64,000 bases of DNA from CAVURW01 sp963743595. GTDB lineage: Bacteria; Verrucomicrobiota; Verrucomicrobiia; Methylacidiphilales; UBA1321. Location of the stretch: contig CAVURW010000057.1 of assembly GCA_963743595.1 (NCBI GenBank), positions 12,332 to 76,331 of the forward strand. Direction: 5' to 3'. The notes under the pieces were generated by a model. It ran no database searches and had not been told where the DNA came from. It was given only the letters and a program-made list of their open reading frames with translations. The position numbers and the translations under genes are program-made. The stretch's first letter is position 1; each line of letters begins with the position of its first letter. Of the stretch, positions 34,945 through 43,764 are shown piece by piece.

Positions 34945-35391
34945 TTATTTCTTACCCTTGGCAGCAGGAGCGGCACCTTTGGCACCAGCAGCACCCGGCT
35001 TCGGCTTCTTTACCCCGTACTTAGAACGGGAAACATTACGCGTGAGCTTGTTCGTGTTACTCGGCCCCGCTGCACCCAACGCATCGAGCGTACCGCGAAC
35101 GATGTGGTAACGAACACCAGGCAAATCCTTCACACGACCACCACGCACCAGAACAATCGAGTGTTCCTGCAAATTGTGCTGCTCACCCGGAATGTAAGCG
35201 ATCACTTCGTAACCGTTGGTCAAACGCACTTTAGCCACTTTACGCAAAGCCGAGTTCGGCTTCTTTGGCGTACGCGTCATGACTTGCACGCAAACTCCAC
35301 GACGCTGGGGAGCACCCTTCAGCGCTGGCGACTTCGTCTTGACGACAACTTTACTGCGTCCTTTGCGGACCAACTGATTAATCGTAGGCAT
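34945..35391 (-). CDS. rpsL: 30S ribosomal protein S12
   Basis: S12 of 148 residues, first gene of the operon. The decoding-site blocks RRGVCVQVMTRTPKKPNSAL (streptomycin Lys present), EHSIVLVRGGRVKDLPGVRY and SRSKYGVKKPK are intact, so no resistance change is seen at the usual Lys43 position. A Gly/Ala/Lys-rich C-terminal tail of about 20 residues extends the family length. Confidence 0.98.
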   Translation of the reverse strand: MPTINQLVRKGRSKVVVKTKSPALKGAPQRRGVCVQVMTRTPKKPNSALRKVAKVRLTNGYEVIAYIPGEQHNLQEHSIVLVRGGRVKDLPGVRYHIVRGTLDALGAAGPSNTNKLTRNVSRSKYGVKKPKPGAAGAKGAAPAAKGKK

Positions 35392-35620
35392 GTTGTAATT
35401 TTAAATTGGCGCTCGATCCGTAGTGCAGATCCAAACTTGCGCCCATGCCTTCCGACGACTAAAAAACGACCAACGCTTAGCGCGTGGCCTAGTCGCCGAA
35501 GTTTGCATGGAGGATGACGTTTTCGTTTAAGGTGCTTGGTTGGCACCCGCCATCACACGCTCATTCTTTTCAGCTTAATGAACTCCCGACCCTCAAACGA
35601 GTGCCGACGCTCATACCCTA

Positions 35621-35649
35621 AAAATCTTGCGGAGGTGGGATATTGTCAA
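35621..35649 (-). promoter_or_regulatory. Candidate sigma-70-type promoter of the rpsL operon
   Basis: On the minus strand a perfect TTGACA (35644-35649) stands 17 bases from GATTTT (35621-35626), with a TAGGGT slightly further on. It is about 230 bases before rpsL, in the only long gap upstream. The -10 match is poor, so the exact start site is uncertain. Confidence 0.4.
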
Positions 35650-35699
35650 AATGCAGGGGAATGACAAGAACAATTTTCAGTTGTTCAATCAGCAGCAGC

Positions 35700-35810
35700 G
35701 TCAGCGTGACGGCAGCGTGACGCTGCACCCCGTAAGGACGGTCGTCAGGTGTTAGGCCCGAACGGTTGGCTAAGTCATTGCTAGCCCTTCGGGCCTGCTG
35801 AGACAGGAGA
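35700..35810. repeat. REP-like palindromes upstream of the ribosomal operon
   Basis: CAGCGTGAC (35702-35710) and the perfect palindrome GCAGCGTGACGCTGC (35712-35726) repeat the unit found at 4938-5021. Next comes GGCTAAGTCATTGC followed by GCCCTTCGGGC, matching the repeat at about 10815-10840. The rest of 35392-35883 has no gene. Confidence 0.55.
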
Positions 35811-35883
35811 TCGTCTTACGATACCTCGTCAAATAGGTGGGCTGGGTTGCGGCCGACTTCGGAGGCTCCTTCGGATGCGCGGG

Positions 35884-38736
35884 TTAGCAGCGAGTGAGTC
35901 CATTTGGCAAAGTGTTGCCTGACGCTGGTAGAGAGTCGAGCACTTCCCGGATGGTGCGACTGAGCGCGTCTTGTTCGTAGGGTTTCGCGAGGAACCGTAC
36001 GTTCGGCAGATCGATGCCTTCCTCTTTAAGGATCGATTCGCTGTATCCGCTGACGAGGATGATTTTCAGGGTGGGGTTTTCCGTTCGGAGCCTTGTGCCC
36101 AGCTCCAGGCCGGTCATTCCGTTCGGCATCATCATGTCGGTCAGGAGTAGATTGATGATTTTGGAATGCTGTTCCCACACCTCCATCGCTTCCAGACCAT
36201 CGTTTGCAACGAGGACGTGGTACCCGAATTTCTCGAGGATCTTGATCGTGGAGCGCCGCACAAAAGGATGGTCTTCCACCAGAAGAATGGTCTCTTTTTC
36301 AGAGCGGCGCACGGGCGGGAGAAGGGCTGGCCCGCTCTTTGGGCGCTCTTGAGTGATGGGAAGATAGACATGGAATTTCGAGCCAGTCCCGAGCATGCTC
36401 TCCACCTCGATCCACCCGCGATGTTGATGGATGGTGCCATACGCGGAGGCAAGGCCCAGTCCCGTTCCTTTACCAATACCCTTTGTCGTGAAGAAGGGTT
36501 CGAACAGGTGCTCCAGCACGTCTGGCGACATCCCTGTGCCGTTGTCGGAGATCGTAATGAGGAAGAAAGAACCGGGTCTGGCATATCGATTTCCTGGCTT
36601 CGGTGTGCCGAGCTCTACTTGCGAGGTACGAACTGTAAGCACCCCTCCATGGGGCATCGCGTCCTTCGCGTTAACGATCATGTTCAAGAGCGCCTGATCG
36701 AGCATCGACGCATCTGCGCTAACCCACGATTCTTTTGCCTCTTGTTCAATTGTCACATGAATTGTATCGCCGATAATCCGGCGAATCATGGTCATGAACT
36801 TGGCCACCTCAGTCTTGATTTCCATGGGCACCAGCGCCATCGGCTGTTGGCGGGCAAATTCCAGCAATTGCCGGGTCAGTTTGACGCCTTGGGTGGCCAA
36901 AATATGCACCTCTTCGAGCGCAGGTTTAGCGCTCGGGACAGCCTCCATGCACTGCTGCAGGTTCAAGAGCATTGCGGTGAGGATGTTATTAAAGTCGTGT
37001 GCAACTCCGCCGGCGAGTCGACCCACAACCTCCATTTTTTGCGCTTGGCGCAGCTGCTCTTCGAGGACCTTTTTATGAGTAACATCCGAAAAGCTGCAAA
37101 CGACCATGTGTGCCTGCCCCTGTTCATCGGTAAGCGGGGCGGCGTTGATTGAAATCCAAACCAGCTTACCGTCGGGGCGATGAACCCCCATAATCGAATC
37201 GCGAGACGCCTGCCCGGTCCGGATTGCCACCATCGCGGGATGCTCGTCTCCCGGATAGTTGGTGCCATCTTCCCGAATCGTTTTCCATCCTCCATCCACG
37301 GAACTTCTCTTTCCGAGTTCGGACACTCCTAGAATCTGTTCGGCAGCGGGGTTTGCAACCAAAATACGCCCAGTTTTATCCTGAACAACGACGCCTTCCA
37401 CCTGCGCTTTAAAGATGAGATCCAACTTGGCTTGACTCTCTTTTAACGCCATCTTGGCGATTTTCGTCTCCGTGATATCTACAATTTGAGAGATGAAATG
37501 AAGGGGCATGCCGCTCTCGTCTCGCACCAGGGTGGCGCTAAAATACGACCAAATCTCTCTACCATCCTTGTGCAAATAGCGCTTCTCAACGCTGAGGGAT
37601 TCGACGTCTCCCGCGATCAACTGCTCGATGTGCATCTTGTCATTGGCGCGGTCATCGGGATGAGTGATCGCGGTGAATCTCGACAGGAAAATCTCATCTT
37701 CAGAGTAGCCAAGCATCCGGCTGAAGGCGCGGTTGACCCGAAAAATTCGGTTGTCCGGGTAAACCATCGCCATCCCCACGGGCGCGTAATCGAACGCGCT
37801 GGAGAATTCCCGTTGCTGGCGTTTCAAGGCAATCTCGATCTCCGTGCGGCGTGTAATATCGACCAGCGAAATAATTCGGCATCTTCGCCCATTGATCTCC
37901 AGATCATTCGTTCGCACTTCCACGGTGAGTTGAGCGCCACTCTTGTGAAAATGCCTAACGATTCTTACGGGTACACCACTTTCAAGTGGTAAGGTGAACG
38001 AGATGGTGACATCCACGTTTCTATTTCGAGAAAAATCGGATATCTTCGCTGCCGCAAATTCTTCAGTGGTGTAGCCATAAAGCGATTCGGCTGCTGGATT
38101 CCAATCGAGGATCTCACCCGTTCTTGAGTCACTCAGAATCATGGCAGAAGGGTGATTTTCAAAGAGGGAGCGGTACTGCTCATCCGCCTGAACTCGGCTC
38201 AATTTGGCCTGTTGCAGGTTTTGTTTGGTCTCCACGAGTTGTCGCAAAACGCGCCGGCTATCGATCAAACGACTCGCCTGATTTGCCAATTTTCGAAGGT
38301 TGTCTAGCTGGCTCTCGGAAAGCTTTCGTGGCTTTACATCTAAGACGCAGAGGGTCCCGATGACGCATCCATCGCTTAGTACCAAGGGAGCCCCGGCGTA
38401 AAAGCGAATGTTCGGAGCACTCGTAACGAGCGCATTCCGGTAAAAACGCTCGTCCAGTAACGTGTCCGGAACGACCAGCACGCGGTCGGGGGCGAGCATG
38501 GCGTGTTTGCAAAACGAATAATGGCGCGGCGTCTCTGTAAACTGAAGACCGCGCATCGATTTGAACCACTGCCGATCGTTATCTAAGAGGGAGACCAAGG
38601 AAATGGGACTCTCTAGAATGGAGCAGGCTAACTCGGTGAGTTCATCGTATTCCTTCTCTGGAGGCGTATCCAGAATACAACAGGCAGCCAGGCAGGCCGC
38701 CCGGAGCCCTTCATCGAGGGAAGCCTCAATCATCAT
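35884..38736 (-). CDS. Hybrid sensor histidine kinase (GAF-PAS-PAS-PAS-HisKA-HATPase-REC)
   Basis: The ATG at 38734-38736 gives 950 residues; a TTG six codons earlier is also open. Domains in order: a GAF domain (about 10-160, with YDELTELACSILESPISLVS and CVIGTLCVLDV), three PAS domains (about 185-560, each ending in a VDIT- or SDVTHKK-type PAC motif), HisKA with GRLAGGVAHDFNNILTAML (phospho-His near 577), HATPase with MIVNAKDAMPHGG and GTGLGLASAYG, and a receiver (TILLVEDHPFVRRST; phospho-acceptor Asp in LLTDMMMPNG near 867). No membrane helix is seen, so it is a cytoplasmic sensor. The stimulus is unknown. Confidence 0.93.
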   Translation of the reverse strand: MMIEASLDEGLRAACLAACCILDTPPEKEYDELTELACSILESPISLVSLLDNDRQWFKSMRGLQFTETPRHYSFCKHAMLAPDRVLVVPDTLLDERFYRNALVTSAPNIRFYAGAPLVLSDGCVIGTLCVLDVKPRKLSESQLDNLRKLANQASRLIDSRRVLRQLVETKQNLQQAKLSRVQADEQYRSLFENHPSAMILSDSRTGEILDWNPAAESLYGYTTEEFAAAKISDFSRNRNVDVTISFTLPLESGVPVRIVRHFHKSGAQLTVEVRTNDLEINGRRCRIISLVDITRRTEIEIALKRQQREFSSAFDYAPVGMAMVYPDNRIFRVNRAFSRMLGYSEDEIFLSRFTAITHPDDRANDKMHIEQLIAGDVESLSVEKRYLHKDGREIWSYFSATLVRDESGMPLHFISQIVDITETKIAKMALKESQAKLDLIFKAQVEGVVVQDKTGRILVANPAAEQILGVSELGKRSSVDGGWKTIREDGTNYPGDEHPAMVAIRTGQASRDSIMGVHRPDGKLVWISINAAPLTDEQGQAHMVVCSFSDVTHKKVLEEQLRQAQKMEVVGRLAGGVAHDFNNILTAMLLNLQQCMEAVPSAKPALEEVHILATQGVKLTRQLLEFARQQPMALVPMEIKTEVAKFMTMIRRIIGDTIHVTIEQEAKESWVSADASMLDQALLNMIVNAKDAMPHGGVLTVRTSQVELGTPKPGNRYARPGSFFLITISDNGTGMSPDVLEHLFEPFFTTKGIGKGTGLGLASAYGTIHQHRGWIEVESMLGTGSKFHVYLPITQERPKSGPALLPPVRRSEKETILLVEDHPFVRRSTIKILEKFGYHVLVANDGLEAMEVWEQHSKIINLLLTDMMMPNGMTGLELGTRLRTENPTLKIILVSGYSESILKEEGIDLPNVRFLAKPYEQDALSRTIREVLDSLPASGNTLPNGLTRC

Positions 38737-38812
38737 GTCTGACGATAACTGCAATTGTAATGCTAGTCGAGGTCAGATAAATAATACATGACTATAAACT
38801 AACCGAGGTCGC

Positions 38813-39793
38813 TCATTTGCCAGCTGCTGGGGAAGTGGGCGTGGGGACCGGCGAAGGTGACCCGGGGGCAGTTGCAACCGCATCTTTGGGAAGTGCGTCA
38901 AGAAGCTGATCAATCGGCAGAGTGGTTTTGGCTTTGCGAGCGATCTCTTTCCATTCTGCGGGAATGGGGGGGCCATTTTCTTGAATTTGCGGACCTTTCC
39001 CATCGCCGCCCGCGATCTTGGAGTCCATATCGAAAGCGAGGGGACCTCCCGTAACGATAATGGGATCGACCTCCAGCAGCGATGCTCTCAGCGCTTCCAG
39101 ATGTCCGTCGTCAGCGTCACGAGAAGAAATAAACCAAATGCGCACCTTCTTATCGGGCCATGTCACGAAGATAACTTGTAACGATTCCGGGATGGGATCG
39201 TTTGCGAGAACATCGGAAGCCGCCGCCTCGATTTTCTTGATGTAGTCCGCAATCGCCTCGGCAGTTGCCCTTTTTTCAAGGGAATCATTGGATTGATAGA
39301 GCGCTATGGACCCCAGCTCGTAGCCGCGCGGTTTTGAATCGTCCTTAAAATAGAAATCCTGCGCGGCGGTGGTGGAGATGGGCACTCCCTTAAGTTTAGC
39401 CGGTTTAAAGTGCCAGCCTGCCATCGCAGAGAGTGCGGTTTGATTTAACCGGGGATCAGTCGTCTTTAACACCACGGGATCATCTGCAAGGCCCGCTGTG
39501 CTGACGACGTAGCCAACCATGAGGTAGCCCGACAACTTCTCACCCGTGGTGCTTTTAGCGGTGTCCGGCAGGGAGCCAGAAACGGCCTGAGGTGCACTGT
39601 AGTCTGGGGAATCCTGCAGCGGCTGAATTTGATACTTATCGGCCAGTGCAGCGTTCACCGTTTTATCGATGATATCATTCCCAGGAGAGTGAATGTCCTT
39701 AGGCGATTCGTGATCGTAGGCGATCGGCTTGGCCTGCGCCAGAAGCACGTTCGGGAGTAGAAAAAGAGCCAGCGTAAGGGGAAGAGCGTTCAC
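38813..39793 (-). CDS. Secreted protein with TonB-C-like domain and Pro-rich tail
   Basis: The GTG at 39791-39793 starts a 326-residue protein with a signal peptide ending near LLAQA. Around residues 88-140, YLMVGYVVSTAGLADDPVVL and AMAGWHFKPAKLKGVPI resemble a TonB C-terminal domain. A second region with VIFVTWPDKKVRIWF and a Pro/Ser/Thr C-terminal tail follow. It has no N-terminal membrane anchor like true TonB, so it is perhaps a periplasmic or outer-membrane associated protein. It lies between two signalling genes in the same direction. Confidence 0.6.
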   Translation of the reverse strand: MNALPLTLALFLLPNVLLAQAKPIAYDHESPKDIHSPGNDIIDKTVNAALADKYQIQPLQDSPDYSAPQAVSGSLPDTAKSTTGEKLSGYLMVGYVVSTAGLADDPVVLKTTDPRLNQTALSAMAGWHFKPAKLKGVPISTTAAQDFYFKDDSKPRGYELGSIALYQSNDSLEKRATAEAIADYIKKIEAAASDVLANDPIPESLQVIFVTWPDKKVRIWFISSRDADDGHLEALRASLLEVDPIIVTGGPLAFDMDSKIAGGDGKGPQIQENGPPIPAEWKEIARKAKTTLPIDQLLDALPKDAVATAPGSPSPVPTPTSPAAGK

Positions 39794-39835
39794 GACTTAA
39801 GGATTAGCAGTTCTGCTGCTCAGCTAAAGCGTTAA

Positions 39836-41359
39836 TTAGCTTACCGAGCCAGGCCGGGACATGCCAATCTGCGGGCGTAGGTTCTTTCCGATAATAATGC
39901 GCTGAACATCCCGCAAACTCGGCTCGATGTGAAATGTCTCTTTCAAGGTCTTGGCAATCGCGGCGGCCGTAAAGCCCATGTTAACCAAGTGCCGGATGGA
40001 ATCGGCGTGGGCGGAGAGATCGCCCTGGCGCTGCGCTTTAATTGTCTTGAAAGAAATGGGCTGGACTCGTATTTCCGAAATCGGTTCCTGGTAAAACTCA
40101 GCACGCATCTTGCCTTTACACAGGGCGCTGTAACACGCGTCATCCACCCTGGAGATGAGAATATCAAAATCGATTGCCTCCTCAATTAAGATCATGCCTA
40201 TTGCGGGTTGTATCGAGACATCCTCAAGTCCGATAGTGGCAGGATCGCTAATTTGAACGCGTATTTGTTCGCTGATTTGCTCCGTTTCATGAGCTGTAAT
40301 ATTACTGAGAAAAGCGTAAAAGTGAGATCCTGTCCGCAACAAAATATCGCTCTTCCTTACCGTAGACCGGATGATGTTCGAGATACTGACAAGCAGCTTA
40401 TCTCCATTGACACTGCCGATACGGTTATAGATCTCCTCAAAACGATCCAGATCGATCTTCAAAAGCGAGCAGGTTATGCCTGCAGCGACTTTTTTGAGGA
40501 CTTCCTCATAAGCCGCAGTGATGTAGTTCCCATTATAGAGGTCCGTTAACGGGTCTCGTGTGGCCAGATCTTTCGGCCGATCCATCGCACTAAATTGATC
40601 TGTGATATCGACTCCAGAGCAAATGATATGGGCCGATTTCAAGTCATTAGAAGCCACGGATGCCGTCCACAGAATGAAAAACTCCTCATTCTTACTGTTC
40701 CGCGTCAGCGTCTTAAACGCCACGGGGCGGAACGTTTCACGAAGATCAGCAAGCTTCGCGTCGACCTCAGGCCAGTATTCCGATGGGCTGAAACTGTATG
40801 GAAACCGCACCGGCGCAGGTAAGTCCGTACCCAGAAACAGACTGGACGACTGGTTCATGGTAATGACCTGCTGCCCGTTATCCAGAACCATGACGAGCGA
40901 GCTAGAGGCCTCAATCAGCGTCTTCAGATTGTCACGCTCCGGCGGAGCGACATCCGCCGATTCGCCCCGCTCATTCTGGAGGCTCTCAACCTTCTTCTCA
41001 GCGATCTCCAGCCGAAGCGCGAGCCGGTCTGGATCAAAAGGCTTCGGAAGATAATCGTCTGCAGTGGCGAGAATATTTGCCAAGGTGAGCTCGCCATCGG
41101 GGATGACTAAGGCCGTCCCGATCATAATGTAGATCTGCCCCCCATCCGGCAATTGGCGGCGAATGTACCTACCCAGCTCCAGCCCATTCATCCCAGGAAG
41201 ACCAATGTCTAGAAACACAATCGAGAACGGTGTTTCATGAAGCATTAAAACGCAATCCTCCGCCCGACCAACCGCCGAGACCTCGTGACCACGGTTTTCT
41301 AAGGTCTTGGTCAAGAGGTGCCGCGTCACCGGCTCGTCTTCAACAATAAGGACTTTCAT
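39836..41359 (-). CDS. Response regulator with PAS-like, degenerate GGDEF and HTH-like C-terminal regions
   Basis: Residues 1-120 are a receiver: LIVEDEPVTRHLL, phospho-acceptor Asp in SIVFLDIGLPGMNGLE near 52, and YLPKPFDPDRL. A PAS-like region (about 145-260) follows. Residues 265-430 have the GGDEF layout (RDPLTDLYNGNYITAAYEE, LLKIDLDRFEEIYNRIG), but the active motif is RTGSHF instead of GGDEF, so diguanylate cyclase activity is not expected. The last 50 residues (SIRHLVNMGFTAAAIAKTLK) look like a helix-turn-helix. It may read c-di-GMP or act as an allosteric scaffold. The hybrid kinase nearby is a possible partner. Confidence 0.75.
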   Translation of the reverse strand: MKVLIVEDEPVTRHLLTKTLENRGHEVSAVGRAEDCVLMLHETPFSIVFLDIGLPGMNGLELGRYIRRQLPDGGQIYIMIGTALVIPDGELTLANILATADDYLPKPFDPDRLALRLEIAEKKVESLQNERGESADVAPPERDNLKTLIEASSSLVMVLDNGQQVITMNQSSSLFLGTDLPAPVRFPYSFSPSEYWPEVDAKLADLRETFRPVAFKTLTRNSKNEEFFILWTASVASNDLKSAHIICSGVDITDQFSAMDRPKDLATRDPLTDLYNGNYITAAYEEVLKKVAAGITCSLLKIDLDRFEEIYNRIGSVNGDKLLVSISNIIRSTVRKSDILLRTGSHFYAFLSNITAHETEQISEQIRVQISDPATIGLEDVSIQPAIGMILIEEAIDFDILISRVDDACYSALCKGKMRAEFYQEPISEIRVQPISFKTIKAQRQGDLSAHADSIRHLVNMGFTAAAIAKTLKETFHIEPSLRDVQRIIIGKNLRPQIGMSRPGSVS

Positions 41360-41507
41360 ATAGGGAGGTTAGGAATTCAAACGGACGCGCGCCACGATAC
41401 CTGCGGAGTCCATGCCGTCAATAAAACTCCATCAAATATGCAATGAGCAACCCCCTGATTTAACAATTCCTGCTCCAGGACAAGCATAAAACGTGTCAAT
41501 TCGTGAA

Positions 41508-42389
41508 TTACTTCGATTTCTGTCGGGGAAAAAGTCCGGCAAGAGAGATCGTACGGCCCGGTTCCGGCTTAGCCTTGTAGCGAATCGGCTCGTCCTTCGG
41601 CATGGCAGCACCGCTTAACCTCGAGCTCGTCGGCGGAGCGCCATTTGTTGGCTCCGGGGCCGTTTCAGCCGCGGCCACAGTTACGCCCTTCTCAGAAAGA
41701 TAAATCGGGGTGGCGTAAACCACGCGCTTGGCGTATCGTGCCCGAAGCACGGAGCGAATCGAGAAAGCGACCTGGCCAAGGCAAAGTTCCTCGCCCACCT
41801 TCAGCGCCGAAGGGCCTTCGACACGACGTCCATTAATATACGTGCCGTTGGTGGAGTTAAAATCTTGCGCTTCCATTGAATCCGATTTGATGTCCAGAAG
41901 GCAATGAAACGACGAAACGCTGCCGTCATCGATGGACACGTGGCACGTCTCGTTACGCCCCATCATGTAGCGACCCGTTTCCAGAACCCACTCATTGGTC
42001 CCAAATTGGAACAGATAAACGAACGTGGAGCTGTCATGATTTGCGCTTGAAACCGGTGCCGCCGGGACATACATCGGCTCTGGCTCAGTGAGCTCCACAC
42101 CCTGAAACTCCGCCTGCATCACCTCCACGATCAGCTCATCGACCGGCTCAATGAACTCCTCACGAGAATACTGCTGGTCTTGCTCCGTCACATCCGGCAT
42201 TTCCAGCCTGAGAATACATTGAAACGCCCGCTTGCCCCGGAAACCATCGCACTCGGCAGCGTAAGGTTTCCCGTCCTTAAAATAAATGACGCCCCGGCCA
42301 AAAGCTTCTTCTGCGTTAAAGTGGAGGCTGCCCGTGAAGTGGAGCTTGGCTTGCTTCTGGAGTTCGCAACAGACGTCAGACGTTTTCAC
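41508..42389 (-). CDS. PATAN (DUF4388)-FHA domain protein
   Basis: Residues 1-95 match the PATAN/DUF4388 pattern (LHFTGSLHFNAEEAFGRGVI, YFKDGKPYAAECDGFRGKRA). Residues about 125-215 are a forkhead-associated domain with GRNETCHVSIDDGSVSSFHC and NSTNGTYINGRRV, which binds phosphothreonine peptides. The C-terminus is Pro-rich and basic. PATAN domains act in two-component signalling; the neighbouring kinase and regulator genes fit that. No catalytic domain is seen, so it is an adaptor. Confidence 0.8.
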   Translation of the reverse strand: MKTSDVCCELQKQAKLHFTGSLHFNAEEAFGRGVIYFKDGKPYAAECDGFRGKRAFQCILRLEMPDVTEQDQQYSREEFIEPVDELIVEVMQAEFQGVELTEPEPMYVPAAPVSSANHDSSTFVYLFQFGTNEWVLETGRYMMGRNETCHVSIDDGSVSSFHCLLDIKSDSMEAQDFNSTNGTYINGRRVEGPSALKVGEELCLGQVAFSIRSVLRARYAKRVVYATPIYLSEKGVTVAAAETAPEPTNGAPPTSSRLSGAAMPKDEPIRYKAKPEPGRTISLAGLFPRQKSK

Positions 42390-42450
42390 TTGGTGGTCGA
42401 GTACTTATCGGTACAGGCCGGAGACTTGTTTAGCGGTAATTTACCCAAAA

Positions 42451-42666
42451 TTACTCGGCATAAAGCAAGTAGTGACCCGCGTGGCCGGTAGTGTATACCT
42501 TTATTGGCCTCAAGCCATCAATTTCCACGATATGCACACCATTTTCCAGTGCATCCCCACACGAAAAATAAACACCGCTCGGCGAGCCGAGATTCGGAGG
42601 CACTTGCTCGAAAACCCCGGTAGCTGCATCTCCGTTAGAAAGACGAATCTTGAACAGCCGATCCAT
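42451..42666 (-). CDS. Small hypothetical protein upstream of the PATAN-FHA gene
   Basis: I chose the ATG at 42664-42666 (71 residues, MDRLFKIRLSNGDAATGVFE); a GTG ten codons upstream is possible. The protein looks globular with alternating strands, and no family is recognised. It is 61 bases before the PATAN-FHA gene and in the same direction, so cotranscription is likely. Confidence 0.55.
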   Translation of the reverse strand: MDRLFKIRLSNGDAATGVFEQVPPNLGSPSGVYFSCGDALENGVHIVEIDGLRPIKVYTTGHAGHYLLYAE

Positions 42667-42797
42667 CCTAATATATCGCTCGAATTTAGTGTTCACTCAA
42701 CTGAAAAAGATGCGAACTCACCGGAAAAACAATGCCCACCGGAACAATTGGTTTTGATGCACCGTAAAAAGCAGGTACACTGCCTGCCCGGCAGATT

Positions 42798-42879
42798 GGG
42801 CGTATGGCGAAATTGGCAGACGCGCCAGATTTAGGTTCTGGTTCCGCAAGGAGTGGGGGTTCAAGTCCCTCTACGCCCA
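42798..42879 (+). tRNA. tRNA-Leu (anticodon UAG)
   Basis: The 82-base gene folds as a class II tRNA. The acceptor stem is GGGCGTA with TACGCCC, the anticodon arm CCAGA-TTTAGGT-TCTGG has anticodon TAG, there is a long variable arm, and the T arm is GGGGG-TTCAAGT-CCCTC. Discriminator base A; CCA is not encoded. The transposable element begins 20 bases downstream. Confidence 0.97.
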
Positions 42880-42898
42880 TTTTGACTCTGCTGGCTAG

Positions 42899-42923
42899 TG
42901 AGAACCTGACATGAATCTGTAGC
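42899..42923. repeat. Left terminal inverted repeat
   Basis: It pairs as an inverted repeat with 56319-56343: 20 of 25 bases agree, including the core GACATGAATCTGT at 42908-42920. Its inner end, CTGTAGCAAAT, is an inverted copy of the internal repeat unit at 43033-43220. It is preceded by CTAG at 42895-42898. Confidence 0.9.
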
Positions 42924-43032
42924 AAATCGCGCAGATCCCAAATTTCGACAAATTAGGGCAAATTAGCCCGAATCCCCAGGGGAAATCCCAAAATCTCGCG
43001 CGCTAAAAATGGAGGGTGGGGGGGCACAACCC

Positions 43033-43220
43033 AAATGCTACAGGTTGTGACCCCTGGTTGTATAGCTTCCCAGGAGAAACGCTCGCGAAGTGCTACAGAT
43101 ATTAACGCGAGGGGGGTCACAACCTCCTCAAATGCTACAGATATTCTTTTTAGGGGGTGACAACTTGTTGGATCAAGAAAGGGTTTTTCCTCTCAAAATG
43201 AGGTCTTTAAAATGCTGCAG
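43033..43220. repeat. Four direct copies of AAATGCTACAG, candidate transposase-binding sites
   Basis: Units are AAATGCTACAG at 43033-43043, AAGTGCTACAG at 43088-43098, AAATGCTACAG at 43130-43140 and AAATGCTGCAG at 43210-43220; three are followed by ATATT. GGGGTCACAACC-like blocks accompany the first three, and around the first copy CACAACC and GGTTGTG can form a hairpin. A related AAATGCGACAG is at 56315-56325 in the right end. Mu-type elements carry several transposase sites at their left end. The remainder of 42924-43451 shows no gene. Confidence 0.75.
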
Positions 43221-43451
43221 ATATTAAAAAAAGCGCGAAATATGGGAATAACGCCGAAAAGGTCAAGAAGTTCTTTTGCACGCAACCTGCACGAGGTCTG
43301 CAAGGTCCCTGCCAAGACGTTGCAAGCGGGCGCTAGCAACATGTGTGCCATGAAGCAATAGGCGTAAAATCGGACGGACCATAAAAGTCTTGACTAAGAA
43401 AGAACGCTTGAGCTATTCGACGCCTAAGCAGAAACGAAAACCCAAAAAAAC

Positions 43452-43643
43452 CTAGTCGATGAACTGAAGACACTCTTTCTTATAAACAGCAAGGATAGAG
43501 TCCATCCTTAGTATTCCCAGAGGGGTACCTAGGTTTTCATCAGTAAAAAATACACAATAGTTAGCATCGAGAGTTACGTGACCGGCACGAATTTCAAATT
43601 TGGTGCCTTTTTCTTCTTTGGGAATAACAATGTAGGTGATCAT
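43452..43643 (-). CDS. Small hypothetical protein of the element
   Basis: A 63-residue protein MITYIVIPKEEKGTKFEIRA with a compact alternating pattern and single Cys residues. No family is recognised. It is the first gene inside the left end and is AT-rich compared with the host genes. Confidence 0.5.
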   Translation of the reverse strand: MITYIVIPKEEKGTKFEIRAGHVTLDANYCVFFTDENLGTPLGILRMDSILAVYKKECLQFID

Positions 43644-43764
43644 ACCCTTTGCCTAGCTATACCGTGAACGGAAATCAACTCATTTCTCATATCCGTTTTT
43701 CGCTCTAGGACTCATCCCACTTATCTAGGAGTAATCCATGCACGCAGGAAGCGATTGCGACCCA

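Noticed and set aside
36166..37152. 328-codon plus-strand frame
   Set aside because: Antisense to the histidine kinase core; His/Arg/Cys-rich with no domain.
42798..42900. Integrase-type attachment site within tRNA-Leu
   Set aside because: No tRNA 3' duplicate is found at the right end, the element has no integrase, and the ends are TG...CA inverted repeats of the MuA type.
43033..43220. Possible CRISPR array
   Set aside because: Repeat units are only 11 bases, vary in sequence and have uneven spacing; they match the element's end repeats and fit transposase sites.
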